64,000 nt of DNA from Azolla caroliniana (GCA_043228905.1 JBHGNT010000008.1:4588001-4652000); one strand, 5' to 3'. Positions 42,401-54,660 are shown, numbered from the stretch's first letter. Numbers and translations: made by a program. The notes: a model not told the origin generated them from the sequence alone.

Positions 42401-45333
42401 ACCAGGTGCTCCTTCCCTTTCTTCTCGAATCCTTCCGGTTGCTGCATGTAGATCTCTTCTTCGAGGTCACCGTGAAGGAATGCCGTCTTCACGTCCATCT
42501 GTTCTACCTCGAGGTCCATGCTTGCCGCTATGCTCAGCACCGTCCGGATGGAGGTCATCTTCACTACCGGGGCAAATATCTCGTCGAAGTCGACGCCCTT
42601 CTTCTGCTGAAATCCCTTCACCACGATCCTGGCTTTGTATCTCGGGGGGTTTCCGGCATCTCCCGGTTTCAGCTTGAACACCCACTTGTTACGGAGTGCC
42701 CGTTTTCCTTTCGGCAACTCCACAAGTTCATATGTGTGGTTCTCATGCAGGGAATCCATCTCCTCCTGCATGGCACTTAACCACCTGCGGCTATGGGTGT
42801 CAAGCTTTGCTTCTTCAAAGCTCTCCGGCTCCCCCTCGTCGGTTAGCAGCACGTGCTCTGGTTCCGGAAATCTCCGGGGGGGCCTTCTCTCTCTTAGAGG
42901 ATATCTCCGTTCCGGAGCTTCGGTAACCGGTTCTTCCGATTCTTCTTCATCCGAATCCATTTCGGGATCGGGGCCGGTTCCGGTATCATTTTCATCTTCT
43001 TCGGCCGGTTCTGTTTCTTCACCGTCTTCGGCCGGATCTTCGAGTGTTAACCGGTCCCTTGCCGGTCGGGACTGCTCTTCGTAGAGTCGATCCTCACCGG
43101 TCGACTTGGAGCTCTTCATCTTCTTCTCCGACTCCCAGTCGGCGAGTGTCTTGTCCTCCATGAAGATGATATCTCGACTCCTGAATATCTTCTTGTCGAC
43201 CGGGTCCCATACTCGGTAGCCAAACTCGTCGTTGCCGTAACCGAGGAATATGCATGGCCGGGTCTTTGGATCTAGCTTTCCTCTCCGGTCCTTTGCCACA
43301 TGCACATATACGAGACACCCGAACACCTTCAGATGCCGGTAGGACACTTCCTTACCGGTCCACACTCTCTGTGGCGTGTCTCCGTCCAAAGGTACTGAGG
43401 GTGATCTGTTTATCACGTATGTCGCCGTCGACATTGCCTCAGCCCAAAACCCCTTGGGTAATTTCGCATGCGCCAGCATACTCCGGACCCTCTCCATTAT
43501 GGTCCGGTTCATCCTCTCGGCCAGCCCGTTCAGTTCCGGCGTCTTCGGCACAGTAAACTCGAGCCGGATTCCCTTCGAGCGACAGTACTCCGCGAACTGC
43601 CCCCGGTATTCCCCTCCGTTATCCGCTCGTATCGCTTTCAGCTTCTTGCCGGATTCCCTTTCTACTCTCGCGTGGAGTTCTTTGAAGACGGACAAAACTT
43701 GTTCCTTTGTCTTCAACGGTGCCGTCCACAGCTTCCGACTGTGGTCATCAATGAATGTCACGAAGTACTGGGCTCCGCCATGTGACTTCGTTTCTACTTG
43801 ACACACGCCAGTGTGCACCAACTCCAATGGTGCACTACGTCTCGTCGGTGGCCTTGAGTGGAAGGAGGCTCGGTTCTGCTTACCGGCCAGGCAGTCGGTG
43901 CACTTCTCCAGGTGCACATGCTTCACTGGAATGAGGTTGTCTTCTGCAAGCCTCTTCATCCCCTTCTCACTCATGTGGCACAGTCTCTTGTGCCACAGCT
44001 CACCGGCAGTGTCAACTGCCACGTTCAGCTCCTCCGGACATAGCCGGGAATTCATCAGGTACAGTGTGTTGATCTTCCGGGCCCGAGCTACTATCAGGCT
44101 CCCTTTGCTGAACTTCATGACACCGTTCCGGATGCTACCCGTGTAGCCTTCATCGTCTAGCCTCCCGGCCAAAATCAGGTTCAATCGAACCTCCGGAACG
44201 TGTCGGACATCCTTCAGCAGCATCTTGCATCCGGTTGATGTCATCAGCCACACGTCTCCTATGCCGGCAATCCGGCATGTACCTTCATTTCCCATCCGAA
44301 CACAGCCATGCTCACCGGCTGTGTAGGATGAGAAGTATCTTCTTTCCGGGGTCAGGTGGAATGATGCTCCGGAATCGACCACCCAGGTCGTCTCATCGCC
44401 GGCAATGTTTAGTTCACCTTCTTCGGTGATGAGCATTATCTCTTCTTCACTTGCCGCGAGTGCCGTCGTTCCTTTCCGGTCCTGCCCTCGCCGATCCGGA
44501 CCTCTCCGGTCCGTGGCTCCTCGGTATGCACCGTTTCTCTCCGGTGACTTCTTCGAATCGGTGTCGTCGGCTCCGTTGTCCTTTCGGTAATGCCGACAAT
44601 TCTTCCGGAAGTGCCCCGGCTTCCCACAGTGGAAGCATGTGGGTCTTCCTCTTGACTGCGACCGGGTCCCCGACTTCTCCCGTCTTTGCGGACTCCGGTT
44701 CCATTGTCTTCCCCGTTCCGATTCGGTAAGCAGCGCCTTCGAGTCGGAGGCCGGTTCTTTATCTCTCCGACGCGCTTCTTCGTTCAAGATACTTGTCTTT
44801 ACCGTTTGTAGGGACAAGTTATCTTCGGTGCAGGAGGTGCTGAGAGTCACCACCAAGTTCTCCCAACTTTCCGGCAATGTACACATCAGAATGATGGCTT
44901 GCATTGCATCCTCCAGCGGGAACTTGATCGCCGCAAGCTGGTTCACGAATCCCATGAACGTGCTTACGTGTTCCACCATACTCTCGCCGTCCCGGTACTT
45001 GAGGTTCACTATCTTCCTCATCAGGGAGGTCCGGTTCAACGCATTCTTCCTCTCGTAGAGGCCCGACAGCTTCCGCCACATCTCATATGCGTTGATGTCG
45101 TTCGCCACATGTTGTAGAACGCTCACGTCGACGTATTGCCGAATGGTTGCAACGGCTTTCCGGTTCAGAAGCCTCCATTCCGTCTCAAGTACCCCCTTGG
45201 GTATTTCCGACCTGTCAATCGGTTCGTACAGGTCCCGAACAATCAGAAGATCCTCCATCTTGATCTTCCAGTCGGCGTAATTCTGCGCATTCAGCACCAT
45301 CATCCCCGGCTGCCCGCTGTCGCCGCCTTCCAT
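42367..45333 (-). pseudogene. Young Copia gag-protease-integrase-RT N-terminus
   Basis: The start is the ATG at 45331-45333 (MEGGDSGQPGMMVLNAQNYA), 17 bases after the primer site. Domains in order are UBN2-type gag, zinc knuckle CFHCGKPGHFRKNC (about 44600), protease WVVDSGASFHLTP (about 44370), integrase, and RT up to LVCRLKKS. The integrase zinc region is intact and DNGGEYRG and ELNGLAERMN carry the second Asp and the Glu. The first catalytic position reads LVHTGVCQ, where the family has Asp in place of Gly (GGC for GAC). The frame breaks at about 42385, where five bases stand in the place of one codon. The frame is otherwise free of stops. Confidence 0.93.
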
Positions 45334-45349
45334 TTTCTGTGTTACCGTC

Positions 45350-45361
45350 GCTCTGATACCA
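45350..45361 (-). other. Young Copia primer binding site (tRNA-iMet)
   Basis: Minus strand TGGTATCAGAGC, three bases inside the 5' LTR. Confidence 0.93.
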
Positions 45362-45364
45362 CTT

Positions 45365-46031
45365 TGTTGAGAATCGACGCTCCGATTCACCTTCTTCTCT
45401 CGGCCACAACCGAGGAAACACACGAATCGTTGTTGCAGAAAATGGGAAATACAGAGAAAGACACGATAACACAGGGATTAACGTGGAAAACCCTGTACGG
45501 GAAAAACCACGGGAGTACAAGACTCCGAACCAAAACTATGCACAGAGAAATATACAATGGCGAGCTGCAAGGCGACGACCTTGAGCTCGCTGTCCTCGCC
45601 ACAGGCGGCGGTATTACACAGAGGCGTCGACCTCTTCCTCTCTCACGCTCTATCTCTCTCACGGCTGCTCTCTCTTCACTCCTCTAGAGTGGAAAAACAG
45701 AAAAATGAGTAGCAACATAAAACTGTTTGCCCTAAGTCATATTTATACACATATGACTTTCGGACTATTTACACATATAGCCTAAAGGGCCCTTGGCAAA
45801 CATATTCACAAATATGTCCCCGCATCCGGATCTTGCTCCGGGTACATTCATCATCCGGCTCCGTAGCCGGGGTCTTCATCATCCGGCTCCGTAGCCGGGG
45901 TCTTCATCATCCGGCTCCGTAACCGGGGTCTTCATCATCCGGCTCCGTAACCGGGGTCTTCATCATCCGGGTCTTCATTCCTGATTCCCGGACATCCGAC
46001 CATCCCATCCGGAGGGACCGTAATCCCAACA
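45365..46031 (-). repeat. Young Copia 5' LTR
   Basis: Same length as the 3' LTR. Visible differences lie at about 45452, 45512 and 45589. The four 28-bp hairpin units are at 45855-45967, which is the upstream (U3) side on the minus strand. Confidence 0.95.
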
Positions 46032-48300
46032 TGTGGCACTAGCATAGGCTGAACTAACGAGTCATTACCATCAGATGGTTCAACTTCCTTATTTGGACAG
46101 TGGGTTAGGATTGGGTGTAATAATTCTTCTGTTGATGAGATAACTTGAGAATCTCTCAACTAGTTGTGGTCGTTCCTCATTGAACACAACATTGCGGCTT
46201 GTCAATATCTTTCTTGCCTCTGGATCGTAGAGTGGATAGGCCTTTGACTCTTCACTATATCCGAGAAAGGTACACTTCTTGCTTTTAGCATCCAACTTCT
46301 TTCTGTTCACATCAGGAACATTTGTGTAGCATGTACACCTAAAGGTTCTGAAGTGCAGCACTAAAGGTTTCTTCCCAGTATAAGCTTCTTGGGGTGTTTT
46401 CCCTTGAAGTGCCTTCGTGTAGCTCCGATTGAGGATGTAAATTGTTGTGTTCACTGCTTCAGCCCAAAATGGGTTGGGCAAAATTTGTGCCTTCAACATA
46501 CACCTAGCCATCTCGACAACTGTTCGGTTTCAATGTTCGACAACGCCATTTTGTTGTGGAGTGTAGGCAGTTGTATGTTGGCACTTAATTCCATGCTCTT
46601 TGCAATACTCATAGAATTCTATTGATAAGAATTCTCCACCTTGATCAGAGCGTAACTCCTGCACTAACTTTCCGGACTCCCGCTCGACAAACTTATGCCA
46701 TCTTTTGAAGATTTTAAAAGCTTCAACCTTCTCCTGAAGAAAGTAAACCCACATCTTTCTACTGAAGTCGTCGACGACTAGCATATAGTAGAGAGATCCA
46801 CCCATTGTAGGAGTTGCCATTTTTCAAGAGAGGTCGATGTGTGTTAGTTGTAGAGGAGTCTTTCTCCGATTTTGACTCTCTTTTGGAATGGTTGATCTTT
46901 GATGCTTGCCCATCATACAAGCATCACAAACATGACTTAAGTCAGATAGGGTTGGCAACCCAACTACCATATTCGACTTCTTCATCTCCTTCAACACAGC
47001 AACATTGAGATGCCCAAATCTCTTATGTCATTGCTTTGTGTTAGTACTTATGTTGTGTTCAGTAGAAATTGTAAACACGCTTAGCTCATAGAGAGTGTTG
47101 CGCCCCCTATTCCTACAACCTTGCCAGCAGAATCTGTTATTTGTACACCCGACTTCTTGAATTGAACATCAAGACCCTTGTCGGTCAGTGCAGAAATGGA
47201 CAATAGATTCATCTTGAGATCAGGCACGTACAACACTTGAGAGAGATGCTTTGTCCCGTCGGTCATTGTTTTGAGGGAGACAGTTCCGGTTCCTTTGGCT
47301 AGAAATCGAGCATTGTTCCCAACCACAACATTGATGGGCTCTTGTAGAGGTGTCCAAGAGTTGTACCAGTCACGATTATTGGTCATATGTCGAGATGTTC
47401 CACTATCAAGAATCCAAGAGTCATCGACAACTTGAATGTCAACTGAAGAACACACTTCTTCAGTTGCGAGTCATAACTCAAGCTCATCTATGACATTGTT
47501 GGCGGACTCAAGCTCTCTCTAAGAAGTCTTACTAGAACCAATCTTCTCATCCGCCATCTTCTTCTGACAATCCTTAATTGTGTGACCCTTCTTGTCACAG
47601 TAGAAACACGATCCATTGAACTTCTTCTTCTTTGGTATCCTATTCGCATTGTTTAAATTGGATGCCCCTTTACCCTTATTCCTAGAGACAAATGTCGAAT
47701 TTTCCCTTCCTTCTCTTGTCTTCAGCTGAAGCTCCTCTTCAAGTAGCATTGCACTTAGTTCATCAAATTTTAAAGGAGTGGGTCGAACCTAAGTGTTCAA
47801 TGTTGTCACAATGCCATCATACTTGGAAGGAAGGTACTCGAATGCGCCGATGAGCCATATCCTCTGGAGAGACGACTACTCCAACAACAGTCAGCTGATC
47901 TTGAAGATCCTGAATCCTTTTTACAAAGGATTCTACTTTCTCTCCATCAACGAGCTTCTCTACAGCAAGCTGATTTTCGAGGTTTTGTATCCTTGTATAG
48001 TTTCTAATCTCATACTCGTTGGCCAATATGCTCCAAGCTTCATGTGCCCCGGTTGTATGTTGCACTAATCTTAGTACAGAGTCACATACACTAGTGATTA
48101 TGGTAGACAACAAATCAGCATTCCTTCTCTTCTAGGCTCGAAGTAGATCAACATTTGGAGGGATTGATGTGGTAGGGTGTGCAAGGTCAAAGGTCACTAT
48201 GGACTCAAGGTCCCATGATTGTCTCCAACAACTCGTAGGAGTCAAAAATGGCAGACATTTTGAACTTCCATAGAGTGTAGTTGGGTACCATCTAGCTTTT
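46032..48300 (-). pseudogene. Old Copia gag, protease and integrase
   Basis: Minus-strand reading from the right: gag (about 47817-48113, AHEAWSILANEYEI, LENQLAVEKLVDGEKVESFV), zinc knuckle CFYCDKKGHTIKDC (about 47590), protease WILDSGTSRHMT (about 47400), integrase core MWVYFLQEKVEAFKIFK, LRSDQGGEFLS and PQQNGVVEH (46530-46820), and the C-terminal part to 46089. Stops separate the blocks. The region continues at 40580 on the other side of the young insertion. Confidence 0.9.
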
Positions 48301-48365
48301 CATTAGTCAATGGAGGTGGGCGAATGCGTAGTGGAGCAGTTGCAACATTCGTGGACAAGGACATT

Positions 48366-48369
<4 letters not shown>

Positions 48370-48409
<40 letters not shown>
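48370..48409. repeat. (CT)n microsatellite
   Basis: About 20 CT repeats in the gag leader region of old Copia 3. Confidence 0.95.
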
Positions 48410-48411
<2 letters not shown>

Positions 48412-48469
48412 TTCTTTGTATTGCTAGACAGCAACTACCCGTATATACCTAATCTTGATCAACCTCTCA

Positions 48470-48481
48470 GCTCTGGTACCA
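48470..48481 (-). other. Old Copia primer binding site variant
   Basis: Minus strand TGGTACCAGAGC, one base different from the standard tRNA-iMet site. LTR sequence starts at 48482. Confidence 0.8.
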
Positions 48482-48494
48482 TGTCAAAAATATT

Positions 48495-48986
48495 GAGATT
48501 GATGCTACGAGCCAAGGTATTTATTTGGAGAGTTATGGTTGGAGCTTTACCATTGGGGGATGCATTTCAAAAAACATAGTAGGCATCGATTTATTTCATG
48601 CCTGATGGCAAGGATGGTTTGGAGGTGTATCAGTTTAGTGTGGATGTCTTTAACCGGAGTAAGTCTATCTTCCTTTAGTTGGGTTTTGGCGCATATGGAG
48701 AACAATGAACCAACGCCTCATTTTCAAATTATTTTTGAGTTCTTGAGGTATTGGGGGCCATGGTTCAATTGGAATATGCAAAATGCCATCATTTTTTATT
48801 CGCAAGTTAGGGTGAGAAAATATGTTCTAAAGTTAAAAGGACTTCTTTTGTGGCAATTGACAGTGCTAGAGAAGTCACGAAATCTCAACCAAGAAGAGAG
48901 AGAACTCTGCAAGGTCACATATCATCATATTCGCCATTTGAATTGGTGTGTAGGGTGGCATTTAGTTTGGAGTCGTAGTAGTCTTT
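48495..48986 (+). pseudogene. LINE C-terminal zinc-binding fragment
   Basis: Plus-strand frames read RAKVFIWRVMVGALPLGDAF, then after a shift FISCLMARMVWRCISLVW and on to WHLVWSRSSL. This is the C-terminal 'zf-RVT' region common in plant LINEs. It replaces most of the old Copia 5' LTR. Confidence 0.7.
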
Positions 48987-49046
48987 AGGTCCCTAGATAG
49001 AAGGGTTCTTTACTTTGTAGTAAGTTAGTCATGGTGGTGTTTTATG

Positions 49047-49066
49047 AGAGAGAGAGAGAGAGAGAG
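49047..49066. repeat. (GA)n microsatellite
   Basis: About ten GA repeats directly in front of the first SINE-like unit. Confidence 0.9.
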
Positions 49067-49300
49067 CTCAATTGGTAAGGTTGCCTAATGGAGACCAAGA
49101 GGTCATGGGTTCAACCCCTACATTCCACAGTGGCATCTAGTGAATTAAAAGAGATATGTATGAAGTTAAAGAGACCTTAGATAGATGTAGCTCAGTTGGT
49201 AAAGTTGCCTAATGGAGACCAAGAAGGTCATGGGTTCAACCCCTACATTCCACAGTGGCATCTAATGAATTAAAAGAGATATGTATGAAGTATGTAATAG
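49065..49300 (+). repeat. Two tandem tRNA-derived SINE-like units
   Basis: Unit 1 has an A box (AGCTCAATTGGTAAGG, 49065) and a B box (GGTTCAACCCC, about 49108). Unit 2 repeats them at 49189 (AGCTCAGTTGGTAAAG) and about 49233. The step is 124 bp and the units are nearly identical. These are the internal promoter boxes of RNA polymerase III and match the head of plant SINEs. Neither unit folds into a full tRNA. Confidence 0.75.
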
Positions 49301-49304
49301 AGAG

Positions 49305-49360
49305 GTGAGATAAATGGGTTTTGAACCCAAGACATGATGCTTGTAGTGCAACAACTTAAC
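49305..49360 (-). repeat. Third tRNA-like SINE head, opposite strand
   Basis: The minus strand has GTCTTGGGTTCAAAACCC, a B-box-like sequence, preceded by TTAAGTTGTTGCACTACAAG. Partial and decayed. Confidence 0.4.
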
Positions 49361-49449
49361 ATAAAAAATAAAAAGAGCACAAGATTCATTAAGGTAATGT
49401 ATTAAGCAAAATGAGATTACATTTGTACAAGAGACGGAGTTGGGTAAGT

Positions 49450-49920
49450 AACAATCAGCAACAGTTTGGTTTGGTTCAAGAGTGTCAAAACTGAACCGTT
49501 TAAATTTTTTGAAACTTGAACCAAAGCAAGCCGAACCACGAAATCATTTAAACCGAACCGTTAGAAAAAATCCAAACCGTTAAAACTGCAATTTTGTGGT
49601 TCGATTTTGGTTTTCAACTTAGGTCACAATTCAATTTTAAAATTTTTCATTATTTCAAAATTTTAAAGATTTCTCTTAAAATGTGAGAATTAGGCTTTAA
49701 AATAAAAGGTTTGTTTAAAAAAACTATTAAAAATATTTGAAAACCATTAAACACTTTAAATTGTTTAAACCGAACCAAATCGAATAGTTCACCCCCCAAA
49801 CCAAACCGAACCATTAAAAACAACTTGAACCTAAACCGAACCATTTGAACCGTTAAGTCATTAAGCCACAGTTTCACGGTTTGGTTCGATTCAAACCGAA
49901 CCTTTGCCGATTGTTATTGG
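49450..49920. repeat. AT-rich DNA rich in AACCGAACC / GGTTCGGTTT
   Basis: The short motif AACCGAACC and its complement recur more than ten times in no fixed period. Outer arms (TTTGGTTTGGTTC at about 49466 and GGTTTGGTTCGATTC at about 49880) occur on the same strand. No gene. Confidence 0.65.
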
Positions 49921-51424
49921 TGAGCTTGGTTTGTGCAAGTGAGTGGGATATATAATGTATTTTCTTTATTCAATGGAAAGGCATTTTTAACACACACGTG
50001 CCCAAAGGTGTGTGTCGTTGAGTTTGTTGTTACCTCAACATCATGAACCCAATTTCAAATCCCATATACTACTTAAACTTTATTATCAGAATTTTCCTAT
50101 TGCATGTACAAGTGATTAGTGAAATCATAATAAACAGTTGCTTGCATTTTGATGGATTACATTATCAATTATGTTGTGGATCCGTGTTGTCCATCTCATA
50201 ACTTTGTTAAGATATCACAATTAGTTGCGATCAATGATAATTTCAAAAGTTATTTCCATGTGATAACAAGAATCATTAATTAAAATGGTTCAAATATTTA
50301 TGCCTTCAGGAGATAAATTATTGAAATTTCTTTATAGGACACATGGAATCAACAAAGCACCCAACATATTTGCTAACACATCACAACCCTTTTTTTATCA
50401 ACAATCACTCACTATATTATTAACTCTTGTGATAGTAACATTCAACATATCCCTCATACAATCATTGCTATTGCAATCAACACACCTTTAATTTTTGATA
50501 ATGACAAACAATGGTATATACATGTGGCACAATGAAACATGATCTAACACCCAATTTGTATAATGTGAACTTATTGCTTGATGAGTGCATTAGATTAGCT
50601 TTAGTAAAAGTCATGTAACATTGTATGTAAAGAGTTGCTCACAATTTGTCCTAATCGAAGTCAACCACCCACCCACAACTAATGCCCTAACTTATAAAAC
50701 GATATCCATGGTGGACCCACCCAACACATACATGATTATAAGCTATCATTTTATGTGTTCAATTTGGGCATGAAACAATATGTTCGTAAGTCTCATTACT
50801 TATTCTTAGCCTATTTCAACTTCAAGGGGTGGAGAGATGTTCCAATAGCTCTAAGTGATCTCAAAGGTTTTGAGAGAAACACCACAAGTAGCCCACACAA
50901 AACACAATAAGGTACAAATCTATGGATCAATGAGTTAAATATAATAAACAGAAAGTACTCAGCAAAGGAGTTCCCATCATAACACTTTACGTGCATAGTT
51001 TGGCAAATGACAAATTTGAGAAAAGAGGACCCCACCTCTTGACATATTTTATACATACTTGGAAACAACTAAAATTCAAGGGTGAATATTTGGACTTCCC
51101 AATTATATTTGTAGTCAAATACTTTGTATTTATTCGTGGGAAACATACAACCTCATGTTTTGATAAAAATATATTGTCTTTAAAAAAATCTTTATGAATT
51201 CATGTTTAAATTTTCAACATATCGTCAAAAGGTAATATCTAAATGATATGTCACACAACTATGTTTACAACAACAATGGATCGTCACCAACCCACTAGTG
51301 TTTTTTGTGATGATAATGCCGACATATGATAATATAACAATTAAAAACTCCGCATTTGCATCTTTCTTAGCGAAACTTTTGAGGCTTTCAAAATTTTGAT
51401 GTGTGGTGTCTTCACACCCTTTTC
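49921..51424. other. AT-rich intergenic DNA, no gene seen
   Basis: The only open frames are short and low in complexity, without family resemblance. It is the 3' side of the GT47 gene. Confidence 0.6.
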
Positions 51425-53980
51425 TTAAATAGGTTTGACTCCACTTGATTCATGTAGAAGATTGTCTATAGAAATATCAACAGCATCACGGAAGTTGGGA
51501 TGAGAAATATTGTTATGAGGTAGTGCATAAACCAAGTGAGGGATCATACGCACAATTTCTTCTTGCAAACCACGAAGCCTTTGGGCATCATTGGCAATGT
51601 GGGTAAGGGTGTCAAGAATGTCGATTCTATGGTTAATAACATCATCTCCATCAAAGAGGACAGAGTAGAGGCTACCATTCTGTGGGAGGTGCCACAAATA
51701 TTGGTCGTAAGCTGAGGATTTCGAGAAAAGAACAGGTATACAACCCGCAATTAGGCTATCAAAGAAGCTTTTGCGAGTAGGGGTATCACCAGGGGGTTGG
51801 AAGCAAAATGTGGAGCTTAAGAAGAGCCTAGTCAATTGGTCAGGACGTTTTGTGCAATCTATTGTGTTTGGAAGCCAATTGCCGCCGCACATGACTTGCT
51901 TGCACGTTCCATTTCCAGCTCTCTCACATTGTGCAGATAATTCTATTCTCAAATCTTTTGTCCATTGATTTCCTCTTGACTTTGAGCCAATGAAGCTACA
52001 TAAGAACTCCCTCTTAGATGACCGCACCTTGTTCTACAATATAATATAAGCAAAGTAAGTTTCATTATCTATTATTATAATGTTTCAACATTATTTAGTC
52101 TTTATAATGTTTGAACTTTGAACACAATTCGATGTTTCCCATTAACATGATAAAATAGAGAACCATCAAGTCTTAGTACCTACCCTATGAGACCAACTAC
52201 ATGATGTTAGATATGATTCTTTCTAGTAATTGCAATGTTAGAGAAGTGCATATATTATAATTTTGTTTTTCTATGAAGAATTCAGTCACTATCCATACCT
52301 TGTTATTATTTTTTAGGTAGAAGAATTTATATTTCATCAACTCAACCAATGACAAGTATTCTAGTTCCCCCCAACTCTTTAGAATTGTTAGCTACTTTAA
52401 GACCCAGAAGGGTAAATTCTTTACAATGAACAAAATTCAATGTAAGTGTCTTTTTGACTTGTCTCCTCTATTCCAATATGATTTGATTAGCAATGATGGC
52501 CCGAAGCTTTGTCATGAATCTTGTAATTAATTTTTGCAATGGAATGTAGACTATTTCTTACACTAAAAGTCTTTTTCACATTCACGACAACACCAAATTT
52601 TTTTGGATGTGATGGGTAGTATACATTTACACATTATTTACATCGCGCACATGTGATGATATAACATGTTCACATGTAACATTATATTTTGGCATGGTTT
52701 AACAAATTGGCATTAGTAATCTAAGTTTGAGTATTTTACGTAACATGATGAAATAATAATTACCAAGTGTTGGATGGACATACCTGCCATATCTCTATGT
52801 CTTGTTCCGAGGACGGATGGAAGGAAGTGGGGTAAGGAATGCCAACCTCATCTTGTTTCCATGTATTCCTCTCAATCAACAACTTAGTGACATGGGATAA
52901 CTCAACTTGGGCAGAGAGAGAAGTTCCCCAACCACCATCCGAGTCCTCACTCCTACTAAAGTCCCACGTGGTTCGCCCAAGCACCATGAAATGTTTCCTC
53001 TCCTCCTTGAACCGGTTCCACGTGGGGTTTGCGGTGAGCCAACCAATCAAACGTTGTGTGAGACGATCACGGAGTTGTAGGCGAGGCGAGAAGAGTGTGA
53101 ACGCAGAGTCCATAGCGGCATAGAAAGGTATGAAGAAGAGGTGTGCCGCTTGAGGGTCACTTGTAAGGCAGGGGTACGATTTCGCCAACCTATGGTGGAT
53201 TAGGAGCTCCCCAGAGAATTGCTCCGTGGAAAACCAAGCATGGGGGGGGACTAAGATGTTAGTGTCACTAATGTCCGCGGTACTTGTAGTTAGATTGAAC
53301 ATTGGGCCATAACCATAGTTATCGAGGTTTCCACACATCGAGTCCCAAGTGTTGGTTACGCGTCCACACTTGTCCACTAGGTCCTCATTGAACTCCCTAG
53401 GGAGCTCATATATGTACAAATACCTACCATTGCACCCTACCTCTTTTTCATTGTGTCCCTCCTTGGATGATTTCTCGTGGTCACCCACAAGTCCTAACTC
53501 GACATTCTTGGACGAATTCGTGTCCCTCGGGCCACCGGAATCCGATAAATTCGGCACATTTTTTGCCGCCTTCGGGTGATGATGGCCCATTAGCTCGACC
53601 TCACCATGCTGTCCCGGATTAGGCTCCGTGATTTGGCCGATTCGGCGGGTTTCGGATAAATTCGAGTCAATGAATTCATTTGGGCGGTCCTCGATTGTGG
53701 TGTTTTTGGGCAGGTTCAGTTTGATTCCTTCGACTTCCACGGGTTCGTGATGACTACTATGCGGGGTTCGGAGATGCCCCGATTCGAAAGCTTCATCTTC
53801 TCTGTGGGCATTATATTCTTGGACAATGACCACCACAGGATTCTGTAGCCGTTTGCTTGGGAGGGAATTGAATGGGATTTGGCCAGATTTAGAGGAGATT
53901 AGACACACAGAGAAGACTAAACCTAGGGTGATTAGGGAGAAGACTGAAGAGGTGATGGCCACTCTTTTCTTCAGAGCCAT
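51425..53980 (-). CDS. Exostosin-family (GT47) glycosyltransferase, xyloglucan galactosyltransferase-like
   Basis: There are two exons on the minus strand, 52784-53980 and 51425-52033. The 750-bp intron has donor GTATGT and acceptor TTGTAG, and the frame is kept. The product is about 601 residues. The chosen start is the ATG at 53978-53980 (MALKKRVAITSS), 70 bp downstream of a TATA box. A single membrane span (about residues 8-30) marks a type II Golgi protein. A variable stem follows, then the exostosin domain from about residue 200: CNGRYLYIYELPREFN, LFFIPFYAAMDSAF, FMVLGRTTWDFSR, then FCFQPPGDTPTRKSFFDSL and AGCIPVLF in exon 2. This clade (MUR3-like) adds galactose to xyloglucan side chains; related members use other cell-wall glycans, so the acceptor is uncertain. 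No stop or frameshift is seen. It is the only likely functional host gene in the window. Confidence 0.93.
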
Positions 53981-54050
53981 GGATTGAATGAAATAAATGA
54001 ATGAACAAATGAATGAATTTCTGGAGCTTTCTAAGGAAGGCCATGTGTGT

Positions 54051-54060
54051 CTATATATAC
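54051..54060 (-). promoter_or_regulatory. TATA box of the GT47 gene
   Basis: Minus strand GTATATATAG, about 70 bp upstream of the start codon. A start of transcription 30 bp on would leave a 5' leader of roughly 40 bases. Confidence 0.7.
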
Positions 54061-54261
54061 CCACACATTATTACTTAAGCAAATTATTTTATTCACTCTG
54101 TGCTTTGATTTGGTCTAACTTTTTGGCTTGTTTTTTTCCTTTAATTGTTTACAAATGAGTAATGGTCTTCCCCACAAAACTAGGATATTTGTTGTTTTGT
54201 TTTTGAAATATTTACAAAGTTGACCCTCCACACACTCTTCATCTTCATACTTGCATACATA

Positions 54262-54660
54262 CATGTGTATGTATGTATGTATGTATGTATGTATGCATGT
54301 ATGTATTTCTGTATGTATGTACATGTGTATATATGTCTGTATGGATAGATGGATGTGCATGTGTGTGTATCTATGTATCTATGTATGGAGTATATGTGTA
54401 TATATGGATGGATGTACATGTGTGTGTGTGCGGTATGTATGTATGTATGGATGGATGTACATGTGTATGTATGTATGTACATACATGTATGAGTTATATT
54501 TATTTATTTATGTATGTATGGCTTTTGGATTATGTAGTTAAGAGACCCATACAATTCATGTTCTACATGTAGGTATGTATGTATGTATGTATGGATGGAT
54601 GGATGGATGCACATGTGTGTGTGTGTGTGTATTTATTTATTTATTTATGTAGGTATAGCT
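54262..54660. repeat. (TATG/GTAT)n microsatellite
   Basis: Imperfect tetranucleotide repeats (TGTA, GGAT, TTTA) with two short unique stretches. It lies just upstream of the GT47 promoter, starting about 200 bp from the TATA box. GCTTTTGGATTATGTA occurs twice (about 54522 and 54657). Open frames here are only repeat artefacts. Confidence 0.93.

Larger units (their letters stand above)
40581..46031 (-). mobile_element. Young full-length Copia element 2
   Basis: Two 667-bp LTRs (40581-41247 and 45365-46031) are flanked by TGTGG at 40576-40580 and 46032-46036. I saw about three differences between the LTRs, so it is recent. The primer site is at 45350-45361 and the polypurine tract GAAGGGGGAG at about 41249-41258. 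It lies in the same orientation within the pol of old Copia 3. Length is 5,451 bp. Confidence 0.96.
37888..48490 (-). mobile_element. Old Copia element 3, interrupted by the young Copia
   Basis: The 3' LTR is at 37888-38523, pol at about 38704-40580, the younger insertion at 40581-46031, the rest of pol and gag at 46032-48300 and the primer site at 48470-48481. At 48482 the 5' LTR starts (TGTCAAAAATATTGAG, compare TGTTAGAAATATTGAG at 37888) but is soon replaced by LINE sequence. The many stops, tandem duplications and truncated LTR mark it as old. Confidence 0.88.

Noticed and set aside
42379-45687. Plus-strand frames over the young Copia, up to about 180 codons
   Set aside because: Antisense of gag-pol with high GC; no independent evidence of coding.
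49065-49300. Functional tRNA genes
   Set aside because: A and B boxes are present but no acceptor or anticodon stem pairs properly; SINE heads fit better.
54180-54572. Met/Tyr/Cys/Val-rich open frames
   Set aside because: Read-through of the TATG microsatellite on both strands.
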